Assembly (NCBI RefSeq): GCF_006717045.1 | Contig: NZ_VFPH01000001.1 | Location: forward strand, 2,294,001-2,358,000 | Direction: 5' to 3' | From: Pseudonocardia cypriaca | GTDB lineage: Bacteria > Actinomycetota > Actinomycetes > Mycobacteriales > Pseudonocardiaceae | DNA length: 64,000 bases | Part shown: positions 37,692 to 45,506 of the stretch, piece by piece | Layout: the number at the start of each line of letters is the position of its first letter | Numbering within the stretch: the first letter of the stretch is position 1 | The notes under the pieces: model-generated | Told to the model about the DNA's origin: nothing | Databases searched by the model: none | The model's input: the letters and a program-made list of their open reading frames with translations, nothing else | Position numbers and translations under genes: made by a program

Positions 37692-37736
37692 ACTGTCGCC
37701 TCGAGTCAGGCGAGCGTTCTCATCCGTTGCGGGTGG
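37692..37736 (-). promoter_or_regulatory. Island operator-promoter module 11
   Basis: TCATCCGTTGCGGGTGG at 37720-37736; -10-like GACAGT 22 bp further on the minus strand. Target: five-gene operon from 37548 to 32426. Confidence 0.7.
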
Positions 37737-37740
37737 TTTC

Positions 37741-38247
37741 GTGCCTGGCCGGCGCTCGTCGGTCGCCGCGGGCCTGACCTGCGGTTTCCTGCTTAGCAGG
37801 GGGTTGGCGGACGCCGCATCGGCCGAGTTCGGCCCTCAGGCCCAGGACCTGAAGGAGGCGATCTCCGCCCTCGGCAGCACGGTCGAGGGCCTGCAGAACC
37901 AGACCGACCCCTCCGCGAAGCTCGGCGAGATCGCCACGTCCGTCGGCGAGGTCGAAAAGGCCGCGGCCCTCATCGTGGACAGCGCCCAGGCGGGCTGCCC
38001 ATCCAACTCGACCCCACCACCACGTAGCGGCCGCTGGAGGGTGACACCTCGATCGGTCCGGCCGCCCCGTCACCCGAATCGGACGAGGCGCAGCGAACCG
38101 CGTCGCTCTAGGTTCGCCGCGGTGACGCGCGTGGACATGACGGCGGCGGAGTTCCGTGAACTCCTCCACTCGGTCTCCGACTGCGGGCGCTGGGGCGACG
38201 GGTCCTCGTACGACCGTTCGCCGCTCGAACCGATAGCGATCTTCTGA
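37741..38247 (+). CDS. Doubtful open frame, possibly composite remnant
   Basis: A GTG frame of 168 codons. Residues 25-85 (EFGPQAQDLKEAISALGSTV, DPSAKLGEIATSVGEVEKAA) look like a helical protein segment, but the following 40 residues are Pro/Arg-rich and the end is the cyclase stub described separately. Module 12 lies inside it. I think it is not one functional gene. Confidence 0.25.
   Translation: MPGRRSSVAAGLTCGFLLSRGLADAASAEFGPQAQDLKEAISALGSTVEGLQNQTDPSAKLGEIATSVGEVEKAAALIVDSAQAGCPSNSTPPPRSGRWRVTPRSVRPPRHPNRTRRSEPRRSRFAAVTRVDMTAAEFRELLHSVSDCGRWGDGSSYDRSPLEPIAIF
38070..38114 (+). promoter_or_regulatory. Island operator-promoter module 12
   Basis: TCACCCGAATCGGACGA at 38070-38086; -10-like TAGGTT 22 bp further; GTG at 38122 lies 8 bp after the hexamer. 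Target: cyclase stub and DUF389 gene. Confidence 0.65.
38122..38247 (+). pseudogene. Cyclase-family 5' stub, leaderless start
   Basis: From a GTG at the predicted transcription start: VTRVDMTAAEFRELLHSVSD then CGRWGDGSSYDRSPLEPIAI. The beginning matches the N-terminus of the putative cyclase (kynurenine-formamidase-like) family (AEFR.L...VS.WGRWG.DDERG). The rest of the enzyme is missing and the frame ends 3 bp before the DUF389 start. Confidence 0.5.
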
Positions 38248-38249
38248 GC

Positions 38250-39167
38250 ATGCTCCATCTCAGGGTTTATGGTCACGCCGACTCGCTCACCCGGATCGGC
38301 GGCGACCTCGAGGATCGCGGCGCGGCGCGCAACATCGCCCTCGCCCCAGGGGTACGCGCTGGGTACGTCCTCCTCAGCGCGGAGGTCTTCGCGGAGTCGG
38401 CCGACGCCGTGCTCGAGCTGCTCGTGGGCAGCGGGGTTGCCCAGGAGGACATCAAGCTCGCACGGATCGACGAGATCGGGCCGATCAAGCCGGGGCGCAC
38501 GGCCGGGAGCCTGATCTGGGCCGACGTGCTCGGGCAGGCCAGGGAGAACTCGCGTCCGGTCGCGCGCTACCTCGTGTTCCTCGTCGCGGCGGGCGTCATC
38601 GCGGGCTTCGGCGTGATCGAGGCGAGCGGCATACTGATCGTCGGAGCGATGGCGCTGAGCCCCGACCTGCTGCCCATCACCGCGGCCTGCGTCGGCTTGG
38701 CGAGCCGTCGTGGTCGGCTCGTCCTGCGGGCGCTCGCGACGCTGGCCATCGGGATGGGCGCGGCGTGCCTCGCCGCGGGGGTGCTGAGCAAGTGCCTCGG
38801 TCTCCTCGGTGTCCTGCCACCCGGGTTCGTGGTCGGCGAAGCCGTGGTCGCCGGGCTGACGACGATCAACGTTTCGACCATAGGAGTCGCGCTCGCGGCG
38901 GGCGTCGCCGGCATGCTCGCCCTCGAGACCCGTGCGAGCGCGGCGGTGGGCGTAGGCATCTCGATCACCACGATCCCCGCCGCGGCGTATCTCGGGGTCG
39001 CGGCCGGCGTCGGCGAAGCGACCAAGGCGTTGGGCGCACTCGCTGTCCTCGGCACCAACGTGGCCGTGCTGGTTGCGGCCGGGACGCTGACCCTCGTGGT
39101 GCAACGTCGGCTCGCTGCGGGCGGCAACGCGGTGCGGCTCCGCCGTGTCCTCCACTCGGGCTCATGA
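38250..39167 (+). CDS. DUF389 membrane protein
   Basis: 305 residues. N-terminal soluble alpha/beta domain (VLLSAEVFAESADAVLELLV, GSGVAQEDIKLARIDEI) followed by about six membrane helices, with SGILIVGAMALSPDLLPITA as the conserved DUF389 motif and ALAVLGTNVAVLVAAGTLTL near the end. Function unknown; possibly a channel or transporter. It starts 3 bp after the cyclase stub stop and appears to use that stub's promoter (module 12). Confidence 0.85.
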   Translation: MLHLRVYGHADSLTRIGGDLEDRGAARNIALAPGVRAGYVLLSAEVFAESADAVLELLVGSGVAQEDIKLARIDEIGPIKPGRTAGSLIWADVLGQARENSRPVARYLVFLVAAGVIAGFGVIEASGILIVGAMALSPDLLPITAACVGLASRRGRLVLRALATLAIGMGAACLAAGVLSKCLGLLGVLPPGFVVGEAVVAGLTTINVSTIGVALAAGVAGMLALETRASAAVGVGISITTIPAAAYLGVAAGVGEATKALGALAVLGTNVAVLVAAGTLTLVVQRRLAAGGNAVRLRRVLHSGS

Positions 39168-39294
39168 CCGAGGCGGCGGGGTCGTCGGTGCGCCTGCGGT
39201 GCCGTCCGGTGCTCATCGCCCACGTCGAGGTCGTCATCGATCAGGCGCAGCCGCCGCGACGGCAGCCGGACCCCCGGACCTGACTTCCGGGTGG

Positions 39295-39495
39295 TCACAT
39301 CTCCTGCGTCACGATCCGGCAGCTCCCGAGCTGGAGGTGTCGTCGCTCCCATCGGGCGCCGCAACAGGTGCACAGGACGTCGACGGTGCCGTCCGGGTAG
39401 CTGCGCATCACGGAGATGTCGATGACACCGGCGGGCGTGACCAGCCGGTAACGCTTGCCCGCTGGACCGGCATGAGGCGATGGCGATGCGGCCAT
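39295..39495 (-). CDS. Small protein with CxCC motif
   Basis: 66 residues, ATG 4 bp after GAGGAGG. A beta-hairpin start (KRYRLVTPAGVIDISVMRSY) leads to VDVLCTCCGARWERRHLQLG SCRIV. The CTCC plus a later Cys could bind zinc, as in small zinc ribbons, but the second pair is incomplete. No known family. Module 13 lies upstream. Confidence 0.6.
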   Translation of the reverse strand: MAASPSPHAGPAGKRYRLVTPAGVIDISVMRSYPDGTVDVLCTCCGARWERRHLQLGSCRIVTQEM

Positions 39496-39544
39496 GGTGC
39501 CTCCTCGGAAGGACGACCGAGGATTCTCGGTCTCGCCGGGGAGG

Positions 39545-39589
39545 ACGTTAACGGCGGGCGAGAGCGTTCTGATCCTCCGCCGCGGGTGA
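39545..39589 (-). promoter_or_regulatory. Island operator-promoter module 13
   Basis: TCCTCCGCCGCGGGTGA at 39573-39589; -10-like TAACGT 22 bp further (best -10 of the set). Target: gene at 39495. Confidence 0.7.
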
Positions 39590-39650
39590 AGCTCCTGCCG
39601 CGCGCCGCTGCGCTGCAGGCCCCTGGTATCCCCAGGATCCCGGGCCGAAC

Positions 39651-39695
39651 TCATCCCGCATGGATGGGGCCGAGCGCACTGCTTCCGCTGACCAT
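39651..39695 (+). promoter_or_regulatory. Island operator-promoter module 14
   Basis: TCATCCCGCATGGATGG at 39651-39667; -10-like GACCAT 22 bp further. Target: phosphodiesterase-like gene at 39732. The divergent module 13 lies 62 bp away. Confidence 0.7.
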
Positions 39696-39731
39696 CGTTG
39701 CGAATGCACGACGGGAACGACGGAGGCTGCT

Positions 39732-41747
39732 GTGCGCCACGGGGTACTGCTGCTCCTGGTCGGATGGGCCGCGATGGGGTTCACGATCGCAGTGCTGCCC
39801 GGCGTATCCCTGGATGTGCGCTGGGCCGTCCTGCTCGCCGTCGTGCTCCTCGGGCTGCTCGCCGCGGTGCTGCGGCCCGCGTTCGTGGCCGTGGCCGTGC
39901 GGCTCGGATGGGCCGGGGTGATCGCGGGGTGGCTCCTGAGCCAGGCCGTGCTGATGTTCCTGGCCCTTTCGGTCACCCCGGGAATCCACGTCGGAGGGTT
40001 CTGGGACGCGTTCTGGGCCTCGTGGCTCTACGCGATCCTGGTGAGCGTCGCCAGCTGGTTCGTCACGGCGGGGGACAACCGTGCGGTCATCGCGCACCTC
40101 CTGCGCAGCACGCGCAGCGCCCGCCGGGCCGCGAAGCCAACGGATGTCCCCGGTGTCGTCATGATCCAGATCGACGGCCTGTCCGCCCCGCTCGCGCGCT
40201 GGGCCGTCCAGGCGGGCAACCTGCCGACGTTGAGCCGCTGGATCCGGTCGGGCAGCCACACCCTCACCGAGTGGCACGCCGAGCTACCGGCGACGACCCC
40301 GGCCAGCCAGGCCGGCCTGCTGCACGGCGGGAGTGCCGAGGTGCCGGCGTTCCGCTGGTGGGAGAAGGACGCCGGCCGGCTCGTCGTGACCAACCACCCC
40401 AAGGACAGCGCGCTGGTCGAGTCACGGCTGTCCGACGGGCGCGGGTTGCTCGCCGACGACGGCGTGAGCCTCTCCAACATCTTCTCCGGTGACGCACCGA
40501 TCAGCAGCCTGACGATGAGCACGGCGGGGTCGGGTTCGGCACACCGCCCGACCCGCTGGCTGAGTGCCTTCTTCGTGGATCCCTACGGGTTGACCCGCTC
40601 GCTGGTCCTCACCGTCGCGGAGATGATCAAGGAGCTGTACCAGGGCCGCCGCCAGCAGCTGCGCGGCATCGAGCCGCGGGTCCATCGCGGCGCGTCCTAC
40701 GTGGCCCTGCGTGGCGTGACGAACGTGCTGCTGCGCGAGCTGAACACCTACCTGATCGCGGCACACCTCCGCCGGGGAGCACCGTCGCTCTACTGCGACC
40801 TCGTCGACTACGACGAGATCGCCCACCATGCCGGCCCGACGCGTCCCGAATCGCTGGCCTCGCTCGAGGGGATCGACCGGGTGCTGGGCACGCTCGAGCA
40901 GGTCGCGCGGGCCGCGCCCCGGCCGTACCGCTTCGTGGTGCTGTCCGACCACGGGCAGAGCCAGGGCGCCACGTTCCTGCAGCGTTACGGCATGCGGTTG
41001 GAGGACCTCGTCCGGCAGCAGATGCGCGCCGGGGCCGAGGTCGCGGCGGCGACGCACGGGCAGGAGCAATGGGGGCGGGTCAACACGCTCCTCACCGAGG
41101 TGACCGCCGAGGGCGGGATGGCGGGCGGCATGACGCGCCGCATCCAGCGCCGGCGTCCTCCCGAGGAGGGGAGGCCAGCGGGCCGGCCGCCCGGCGCCGA
41201 GCGCCCGGATCTCGTGGTCGTCGCGTCCGGCAACCTCGGGCTCGTCTACTTCCCCCGCGTACCGGGGCGTCTGACGCTCGAGGAGATCGATGAGCTGCAC
41301 CCGAGGCTGATCGCCGGGCTCGCGACGCATCCCGGGATCGGGTTCGTCGTGGTGCGCTCCCGCACCCACGGCCCGCTCGTCCTCGGCGCGAACGGCACCC
41401 GCAGGCTGCGCGACGACCACGTGGAGGGCATCGATCCGCTGGCGATGTTCGGCCGGCATGCAGCGGATGACCTGCGCCGTCACGACCGGCTTCCCCATGT
41501 CGGCGACATCCTCGTGAACAGCCGGATCGACGTGTCCACCGGCGAGGTGGCGGCGTTCGAGGAGCTCGTCGGCTGCCACGGCGGGCTGGGCGGCTGGCAG
41601 TCCCGGTGCGTGCTGATCCACCCCGCGGACTGGCCGGTCGCCGGGCACCTGGTCGGGGCCGACTCGGTGCATCACCAGCTCGTGGCCTGGCTCGAACGGC
41701 TCGGGCAGCGGCGGCAGTTGCCTCAGATGAACCGGACGGTGCGGTAG
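39732..41747 (+). CDS. Membrane-anchored alkaline-phosphatase-superfamily protein with holin-like N-terminus
   Basis: 671 residues from a GTG 5 bp after CGGAGG. Residues 1-120 hold four helices resembling phage-holin/DUF4 families (LLLVGWAAMGFTIAVLPGVS, LLAVVLLGLLAAVLRPAFVA). The soluble part begins DVPGVVMIQIDGLSAPLARW (metal-binding Asp), then ELPATTPASQAGLLHGG (nucleophile Thr/Ser position), YCDLVDYDEIAHHAGPTRPE and RFVVLSDHGQSQGATFLQRY (metal-ligand His). This is the type I phosphodiesterase/nucleotide pyrophosphatase fold. Substrate unknown. Length matches similar actinobacterial proteins. Confidence 0.85.
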   Translation: MRHGVLLLLVGWAAMGFTIAVLPGVSLDVRWAVLLAVVLLGLLAAVLRPAFVAVAVRLGWAGVIAGWLLSQAVLMFLALSVTPGIHVGGFWDAFWASWLYAILVSVASWFVTAGDNRAVIAHLLRSTRSARRAAKPTDVPGVVMIQIDGLSAPLARWAVQAGNLPTLSRWIRSGSHTLTEWHAELPATTPASQAGLLHGGSAEVPAFRWWEKDAGRLVVTNHPKDSALVESRLSDGRGLLADDGVSLSNIFSGDAPISSLTMSTAGSGSAHRPTRWLSAFFVDPYGLTRSLVLTVAEMIKELYQGRRQQLRGIEPRVHRGASYVALRGVTNVLLRELNTYLIAAHLRRGAPSLYCDLVDYDEIAHHAGPTRPESLASLEGIDRVLGTLEQVARAAPRPYRFVVLSDHGQSQGATFLQRYGMRLEDLVRQQMRAGAEVAAATHGQEQWGRVNTLLTEVTAEGGMAGGMTRRIQRRRPPEEGRPAGRPPGAERPDLVVVASGNLGLVYFPRVPGRLTLEEIDELHPRLIAGLATHPGIGFVVVRSRTHGPLVLGANGTRRLRDDHVEGIDPLAMFGRHAADDLRRHDRLPHVGDILVNSRIDVSTGEVAAFEELVGCHGGLGGWQSRCVLIHPADWPVAGHLVGADSVHHQLVAWLERLGQRRQLPQMNRTVR

Positions 41748-41787
41748 CAGGGCAAGGGCCCACCCCGGACCGAGCCGCCTCCCACGA

Positions 41788-41832
41788 TCGCCCCTCCGGG
41801 GTGATGGCGCGGCGGGTCGCGGTCAGCAGAGT
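41788..41832 (+). promoter_or_regulatory. Island operator-promoter module 15
   Basis: TCGCCCCTCCGGGGTGA at 41788-41804; -10-like CAGAGT 22 bp further. Target: DUF1269 and amphi-Trp operon. Confidence 0.75.
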
Positions 41833-41867
41833 GCGTGACGACCGATCGTTCCTGAAGGAGGCCGGGC

Positions 41868-42362
41868 ATGGCAGCAACCTTGACGGTGTGGAAGTTCGAC
41901 ACGGTGCACGGAGCGGAGGGTGCTCTCGGGCTCCTCCAGCGGATGCAGAAAGAAGAGCTGATCACGATCAACGACGCCGCCTACGTCTACTGGACCGAGG
42001 GGCGGAAGAAGCCGAAGACGCAGCAGCTGCGCAGCCTCGCCGGTGCCGGGGCGCTGGGCGGCAGCTTCTGGGGTCTGCTGTTCGGCCTCATCTTCTTCGT
42101 TCCCCTGCTGGGCATGGCGATGGGGGCCGCCATGGGGGCGCTGATGGGCTCGATGTCCGACGTGGGCATCGACGACTCCTTCGTCCGCCAGGTGCGGGAG
42201 CAGGTCACGCCGGGCACATCGGCGCTGTTCGTCATGGCCTCGAACGTCGTCGTCGACAAGGTCCTGGACGAGTTCAAGCAGACCGGCGCCACCCTCCTGT
42301 CGACGAACCTGTCGAACGAGCAGGAAGCCAAGCTGCGCGAGGCCTTCGCCGACACCGAGTGA
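41868..42362 (+). CDS. DUF1269 protein
   Basis: 164 residues, ATG after AAGGAGG. TLTVWKFDTVHGAEGALGLL, then ITINDAAYVYWTEGRKKPKT, the glycine-rich membrane-dipping segment GGSFWGLLFGLIFFVPLLGM with AMGAAMGALMGSMSDVGIDD, and GTSALFVMASNVVVDKVLDE. This is the complete DUF1269 pattern. Function unknown; related to the DUF6325 gene at 19343. Confidence 0.88.
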   Translation: MAATLTVWKFDTVHGAEGALGLLQRMQKEELITINDAAYVYWTEGRKKPKTQQLRSLAGAGALGGSFWGLLFGLIFFVPLLGMAMGAAMGALMGSMSDVGIDDSFVRQVREQVTPGTSALFVMASNVVVDKVLDEFKQTGATLLSTNLSNEQEAKLREAFADTE

Positions 42363-42409
42363 GTCGCTCGAGCACAACGCCGGAAACCTGATCCAGAACG
42401 GAGACCGTG

Positions 42410-42712
42410 ATGTCGGACGTCGAGATCAGCCGGAAGGAGTCGCTCACCCGGCACGAGGCGGCCCGCAGGCTCTCCGCGCTGGCCGATGCGCTCGGCGCAG
42501 GCGGCCACGTCGAGGTCGAGCTCGGCGCCAGCACCGTGAAGCTCCACGTTCCCGACCACGTCCGCTGCGAGGTCGAGGTGGAGGTCGACGGCGACGAGGT
42601 TGAACTCGAGGTGGAGTTCAAGTGGTCTACCGCGTCGGCCGAGCCGGAGCCCGCCGCGACGCCGCGCGAGCACGCCCGCGGCGGCAAGGCCGCGGCGCGG
42701 TCACACTCCTGA
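42410..42712 (+). CDS. Amphi-Trp domain protein (paralogue)
   Basis: 100 residues, 47 bp after DUF1269. It begins MSDVEISRKESLTRHEAARR and continues LSALADALGAGGHVEVELGA, VPDHVRCEVEVEVDGDEVEL, EVEFKWSTA with the conserved Trp. Closely similar to 21431-21769, but with a shorter tail. A GTG one codon earlier is an alternative start. Followed by a strong hairpin. Confidence 0.82.
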   Translation: MSDVEISRKESLTRHEAARRLSALADALGAGGHVEVELGASTVKLHVPDHVRCEVEVEVDGDEVELEVEFKWSTASAEPEPAATPREHARGGKAAARSHS

Positions 42713-42744
42713 CCGGGTGCACTCCGGACCGGCCGGCGCGCGGT

Positions 42745-42774
42745 CACCGCTCGCCGGCCGTCCGGCGAGCGGTG
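42745..42774 (+). terminator. Hairpin terminator after amphi-Trp gene
   Basis: Perfect 13-bp stem, CACCGCTCGCCGG with CCGGCGAGCGGTG, and a 4-base loop, 33 bp after the stop. No T-run. Confidence 0.7.
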
Positions 42775-42820
42775 CCGACCTGAGCATCGGTGGAGGTCGG
42801 TCCCGTCCGATTGCGGTCTC

Positions 42821-42837
42821 TCACCCGTGACGGGTGA
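42821..42837. promoter_or_regulatory. Orphan island palindrome (site 16)
   Basis: TCACCCGTGACGGGTGA, identical to site 7, but between two convergent gene ends. No -10-like hexamer at 22-23 bp on either side. Confidence 0.6.
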
Positions 42838-42841
42838 GCCG

Positions 42842-43438
42842 TCACCTGCGGTCGGGCGCGTCCGGTTTCCGGCCGTCCGGGGCCACCGCCCTTGCCGGGC
42901 TCTCGCTCTCCCGCCGTCGAACCGCCGTCTGCACGGCGCCCAGGAGGACCTTCGCGACCAGCCCGACGACCACGAGGCCGGTGATCATCTGGAACATCGT
43001 GAGGATCCGCGCGAGTTCGCTGCGTGGTGCGATGTCTCCGAAGCCGACGGTGGTGAAGACGGTGACCGTGAAGTAGAGCGCGTCGGTCCGGCCCAGCGCC
43101 TCGCTGAAGCTGTCCGGGGCATCGCGGGAGATCCGGAGGTAGGTCGAAGCGAACAGCAGCAGGAGCATCGGGAGGCCGATGGCGACGGCCTGGATCGCAC
43201 GGAGGCGCGGGACGTCGGAGACGAGGATGGCCCGCACCTGCCAGGCGATGACCGCGGCGAAGGCCGCCAGGCCGAGCACGAACCCGATCCAGGTCGCGGC
43301 ATTGAGTGGTCGGTCCAGCGGGATGGAGTAGTACGCGAGCACCAGCAGCGTCACCGAGGCGCCTGCCCGCAGCAGGGACGCCACGACCAGTCGCTTGCGC
43401 GCGGCTGGGGTCAGCTTGTCGTAGTGCTTCCTCGTCAC
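42842..43438 (-). CDS. Two-pore-helix type potassium channel
   Basis: 198 residues from a GTG with GGAG 8 bp upstream. Four hydrophobic segments; between the last two lies the pore: DALYFTVTVFTTVGFGDIAP with the K+ selectivity filter TVGFGD. The tail is basic and lacks an RCK domain, so gating is not by a visible ligand domain. It would set membrane potential or K+ flux. Module 17 gives a short leader of about 20 bp. Confidence 0.85.
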   Translation of the reverse strand: MTRKHYDKLTPAARKRLVVASLLRAGASVTLLVLAYYSIPLDRPLNAATWIGFVLGLAAFAAVIAWQVRAILVSDVPRLRAIQAVAIGLPMLLLLFASTYLRISRDAPDSFSEALGRTDALYFTVTVFTTVGFGDIAPRSELARILTMFQMITGLVVVGLVAKVLLGAVQTAVRRRESESPARAVAPDGRKPDAPDRR

Positions 43439-43466
43439 CGGCCGCTCCGTCCTCGGGTGGGCACCG

Positions 43467-43512
43467 AACCTGCCCGACGACTGCGGCGAGGTGCCTCATC
43501 CGTCAGGGATGA
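43467..43512 (-). promoter_or_regulatory. Island operator-promoter module 17
   Basis: TCATCCGTCAGGGATGA at 43496-43512; -10-like CAGGTT 23 bp further. Target: K+ channel at 43438. The 17-mer is identical to that of module 20. Confidence 0.75.
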
Positions 43513-43542
43513 GGCCGCGGGTGCATCGCGACGACCCGCGGA

Positions 43543-43587
43543 TCACCCGTCGTGAGTGACGCGGCCGAGGCCACAACACGCGAGGGT
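43543..43587 (+). promoter_or_regulatory. Island operator-promoter module 18
   Basis: TCACCCGTCGTGAGTGA at 43543-43559 (right half weaker); -10-like GAGGGT 22 bp further. Target: sulfatase operon, divergent from module 17. Confidence 0.6.
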
Positions 43588-43628
43588 CGGCGTCGACCGG
43601 ACACGCTTCGACGACGGGCAGGGTGCTG

Positions 43629-45500
43629 ATGATCCAGAAGCCGCCGACCGGGTCCACGGAGTCCGCCCATCGGGAGATGTCCACGACGCTGCCGTTCGGG
43701 AACACGGCGGACTTCGATGACGCCGCTCGGGGGTTCTTGGGGGCGTGGGAGCCGGGCGTGGTTCGTGCTGCCGATGGCCGGGTGGTGTGGGAGAGCGACA
43801 GCTACGCGTTCCTGACCGGCGAGGCGCCTGCGACGGTCAACCCGAGCCTGTGGCGGCAGTCGACGCTGGTGGCGAAGCAAGGTCTGTTCGAGGTGGTCGA
43901 GGGCATCTACCAGGTGCGCGGCCTGGACCTGTCGAACATGACGATCGTCGAGGGTGACACCGGGTCGATCGTCATCGACCCGCTGATCTCCACCGAGACC
44001 GCGGCCGCGGCATTGGCTCTGTACCGCGAGCATCGCGGTGACCGGCCGGTGGTTGCGGTCATCTACACGCACAGCCACGTCGACCATTTCGGTGGCGTCT
44101 TCGGGGTCGCCACGCAGGACGACGTCGACGCCGGGAAGGTTCAGGTGATCGCCCCGGAGGGCTTCACCCAGCACGCGGTCGAGGAGAACGTCTACGCGGG
44201 CACGGCGATGGCCCGCCGCGCGGGCTACATGTACGGCGCGGCGCTCGCGCGCGGCCCTCAGGGCCAGGTGGGCGCCGGGTTGGGGCAGACGACGTCGACC
44301 GGTGAGATCGGGCTGATCGTGCCCACCCACGACATCACCACGACCGGCCAGACCCTGACCGTGGACGGGGTGGAGATCGAGTTCCAGATGGCACCGGGGA
44401 CCGAGGCTCCCGCGGAGATGCATTTCTACTTCCCGCGGTACCGCGCGTTGTGCATGGCGGAGAACGCGACCCACACCCTGCACAACCTGCTGACCCTGCG
44501 TGGGGCCCTGGTGCGTGACCCGCACGTGTGGTCGCAGTACCTGACCGAGGCCATCGAGACGTTCGGGGCGCGGACCGACGTGGCCTTCGCTTCCCACCAT
44601 TGGCCGACGTGGGGCCGCGAGCGGGTCGTCTCGTTCCTCTCGACCCAGCGCGACCTGTACGCGTACCTGCACGACCAGACGTTGCGCCTGCTCAACCAGG
44701 GGTTCACGGGCGTCGAGATCGCCGAGATGATCGAGCTGCCGCCCGCCCTGACGGACTCGTGGAGCACTCACGGCTACTACGGCTCGGTCAGCCACAACGT
44801 CAAAGCGATCTACCAGCGTTACATGGGCTGGTTCGACGGCAACCCGGCCCGGCTGTGGCCGTACCCGCCTGCCGAGCTCGCCACCCGCTACGTCGGCGCG
44901 CTCGGGGGCATCGACCGGGTCGTCGAGCTCGCCCAGGCGGCGTTCGACTCCGGCGACTACCGGTGGGCGGCCACCCTGCTGGACCACGCGGTCTTCACCG
45001 AGTCGGATCACGGCCCTGCCCGCGAGCTGTACGCGGACACCCTCGAGCAACTGGGCTACGGCGCCGAGAACGGCACGTGGCGCAACTTCTTCCTGTCCGG
45101 CGCCACCGAACTCCGTGAAGGCAACTTCGGCACCCCGGCCGCCACGGCCGCGCCCGCGATCGTCGCCCAGCTGACTCCGGCGCAGCTGTTCGACTCGCTG
45201 GCGATCTCGGTCAACGGACCCCGCGCGTGGGACCTCGACCTGTCCCTCGACGTGACGTTCACCGACATCGACACCAATCACCGGCTCACCCTGCACAACG
45301 GTGTGCTCGTCCACCGCGAGCGACCGGCCGACAACACCGCGGACATGACCCTGACCTTGACCACCAGCAGGATGCTCGGGCTCCTCGGAGGCGACACCAC
45401 CAGTCCGGGTGCCGACGTCGCGGGGGACGGGAAGGTCCTGCAGTCGCTGCTGGACGTGCTCGAGAGAGGCAACCCTTCCTTCAACATCATGACGCCGTAG
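43629..45500 (+). CDS. Alkyl/aryl-sulfatase-type metallo-beta-lactamase-fold enzyme
   Basis: About 623 residues. The zinc motif is VIYTHSHVDHFGGVFGVATQ; further ligands lie in FYFPRYRALCMAENATHTLH and VAFASHHWPTWGRE. The central all-helical dimerisation domain (ELATRYVGALGGIDRVVELA) and a C-terminal SCP2-like domain (LAISVNGPRAWDLDLSLDVT) complete the SdsA1-type layout. It hydrolyses alkyl or related sulfate esters. The start is uncertain: GTG 43623, ATG 43629 or ATG 43677 are in frame and none has a good ribosome site. Confidence 0.85.
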   Translation: MIQKPPTGSTESAHREMSTTLPFGNTADFDDAARGFLGAWEPGVVRAADGRVVWESDSYAFLTGEAPATVNPSLWRQSTLVAKQGLFEVVEGIYQVRGLDLSNMTIVEGDTGSIVIDPLISTETAAAALALYREHRGDRPVVAVIYTHSHVDHFGGVFGVATQDDVDAGKVQVIAPEGFTQHAVEENVYAGTAMARRAGYMYGAALARGPQGQVGAGLGQTTSTGEIGLIVPTHDITTTGQTLTVDGVEIEFQMAPGTEAPAEMHFYFPRYRALCMAENATHTLHNLLTLRGALVRDPHVWSQYLTEAIETFGARTDVAFASHHWPTWGRERVVSFLSTQRDLYAYLHDQTLRLLNQGFTGVEIAEMIELPPALTDSWSTHGYYGSVSHNVKAIYQRYMGWFDGNPARLWPYPPAELATRYVGALGGIDRVVELAQAAFDSGDYRWAATLLDHAVFTESDHGPARELYADTLEQLGYGAENGTWRNFFLSGATELREGNFGTPAATAAPAIVAQLTPAQLFDSLAISVNGPRAWDLDLSLDVTFTDIDTNHRLTLHNGVLVHRERPADNTADMTLTLTTSRMLGLLGGDTTSPGADVAGDGKVLQSLLDVLERGNPSFNIMTP

Positions 45501-45506
45501 GTGGCG

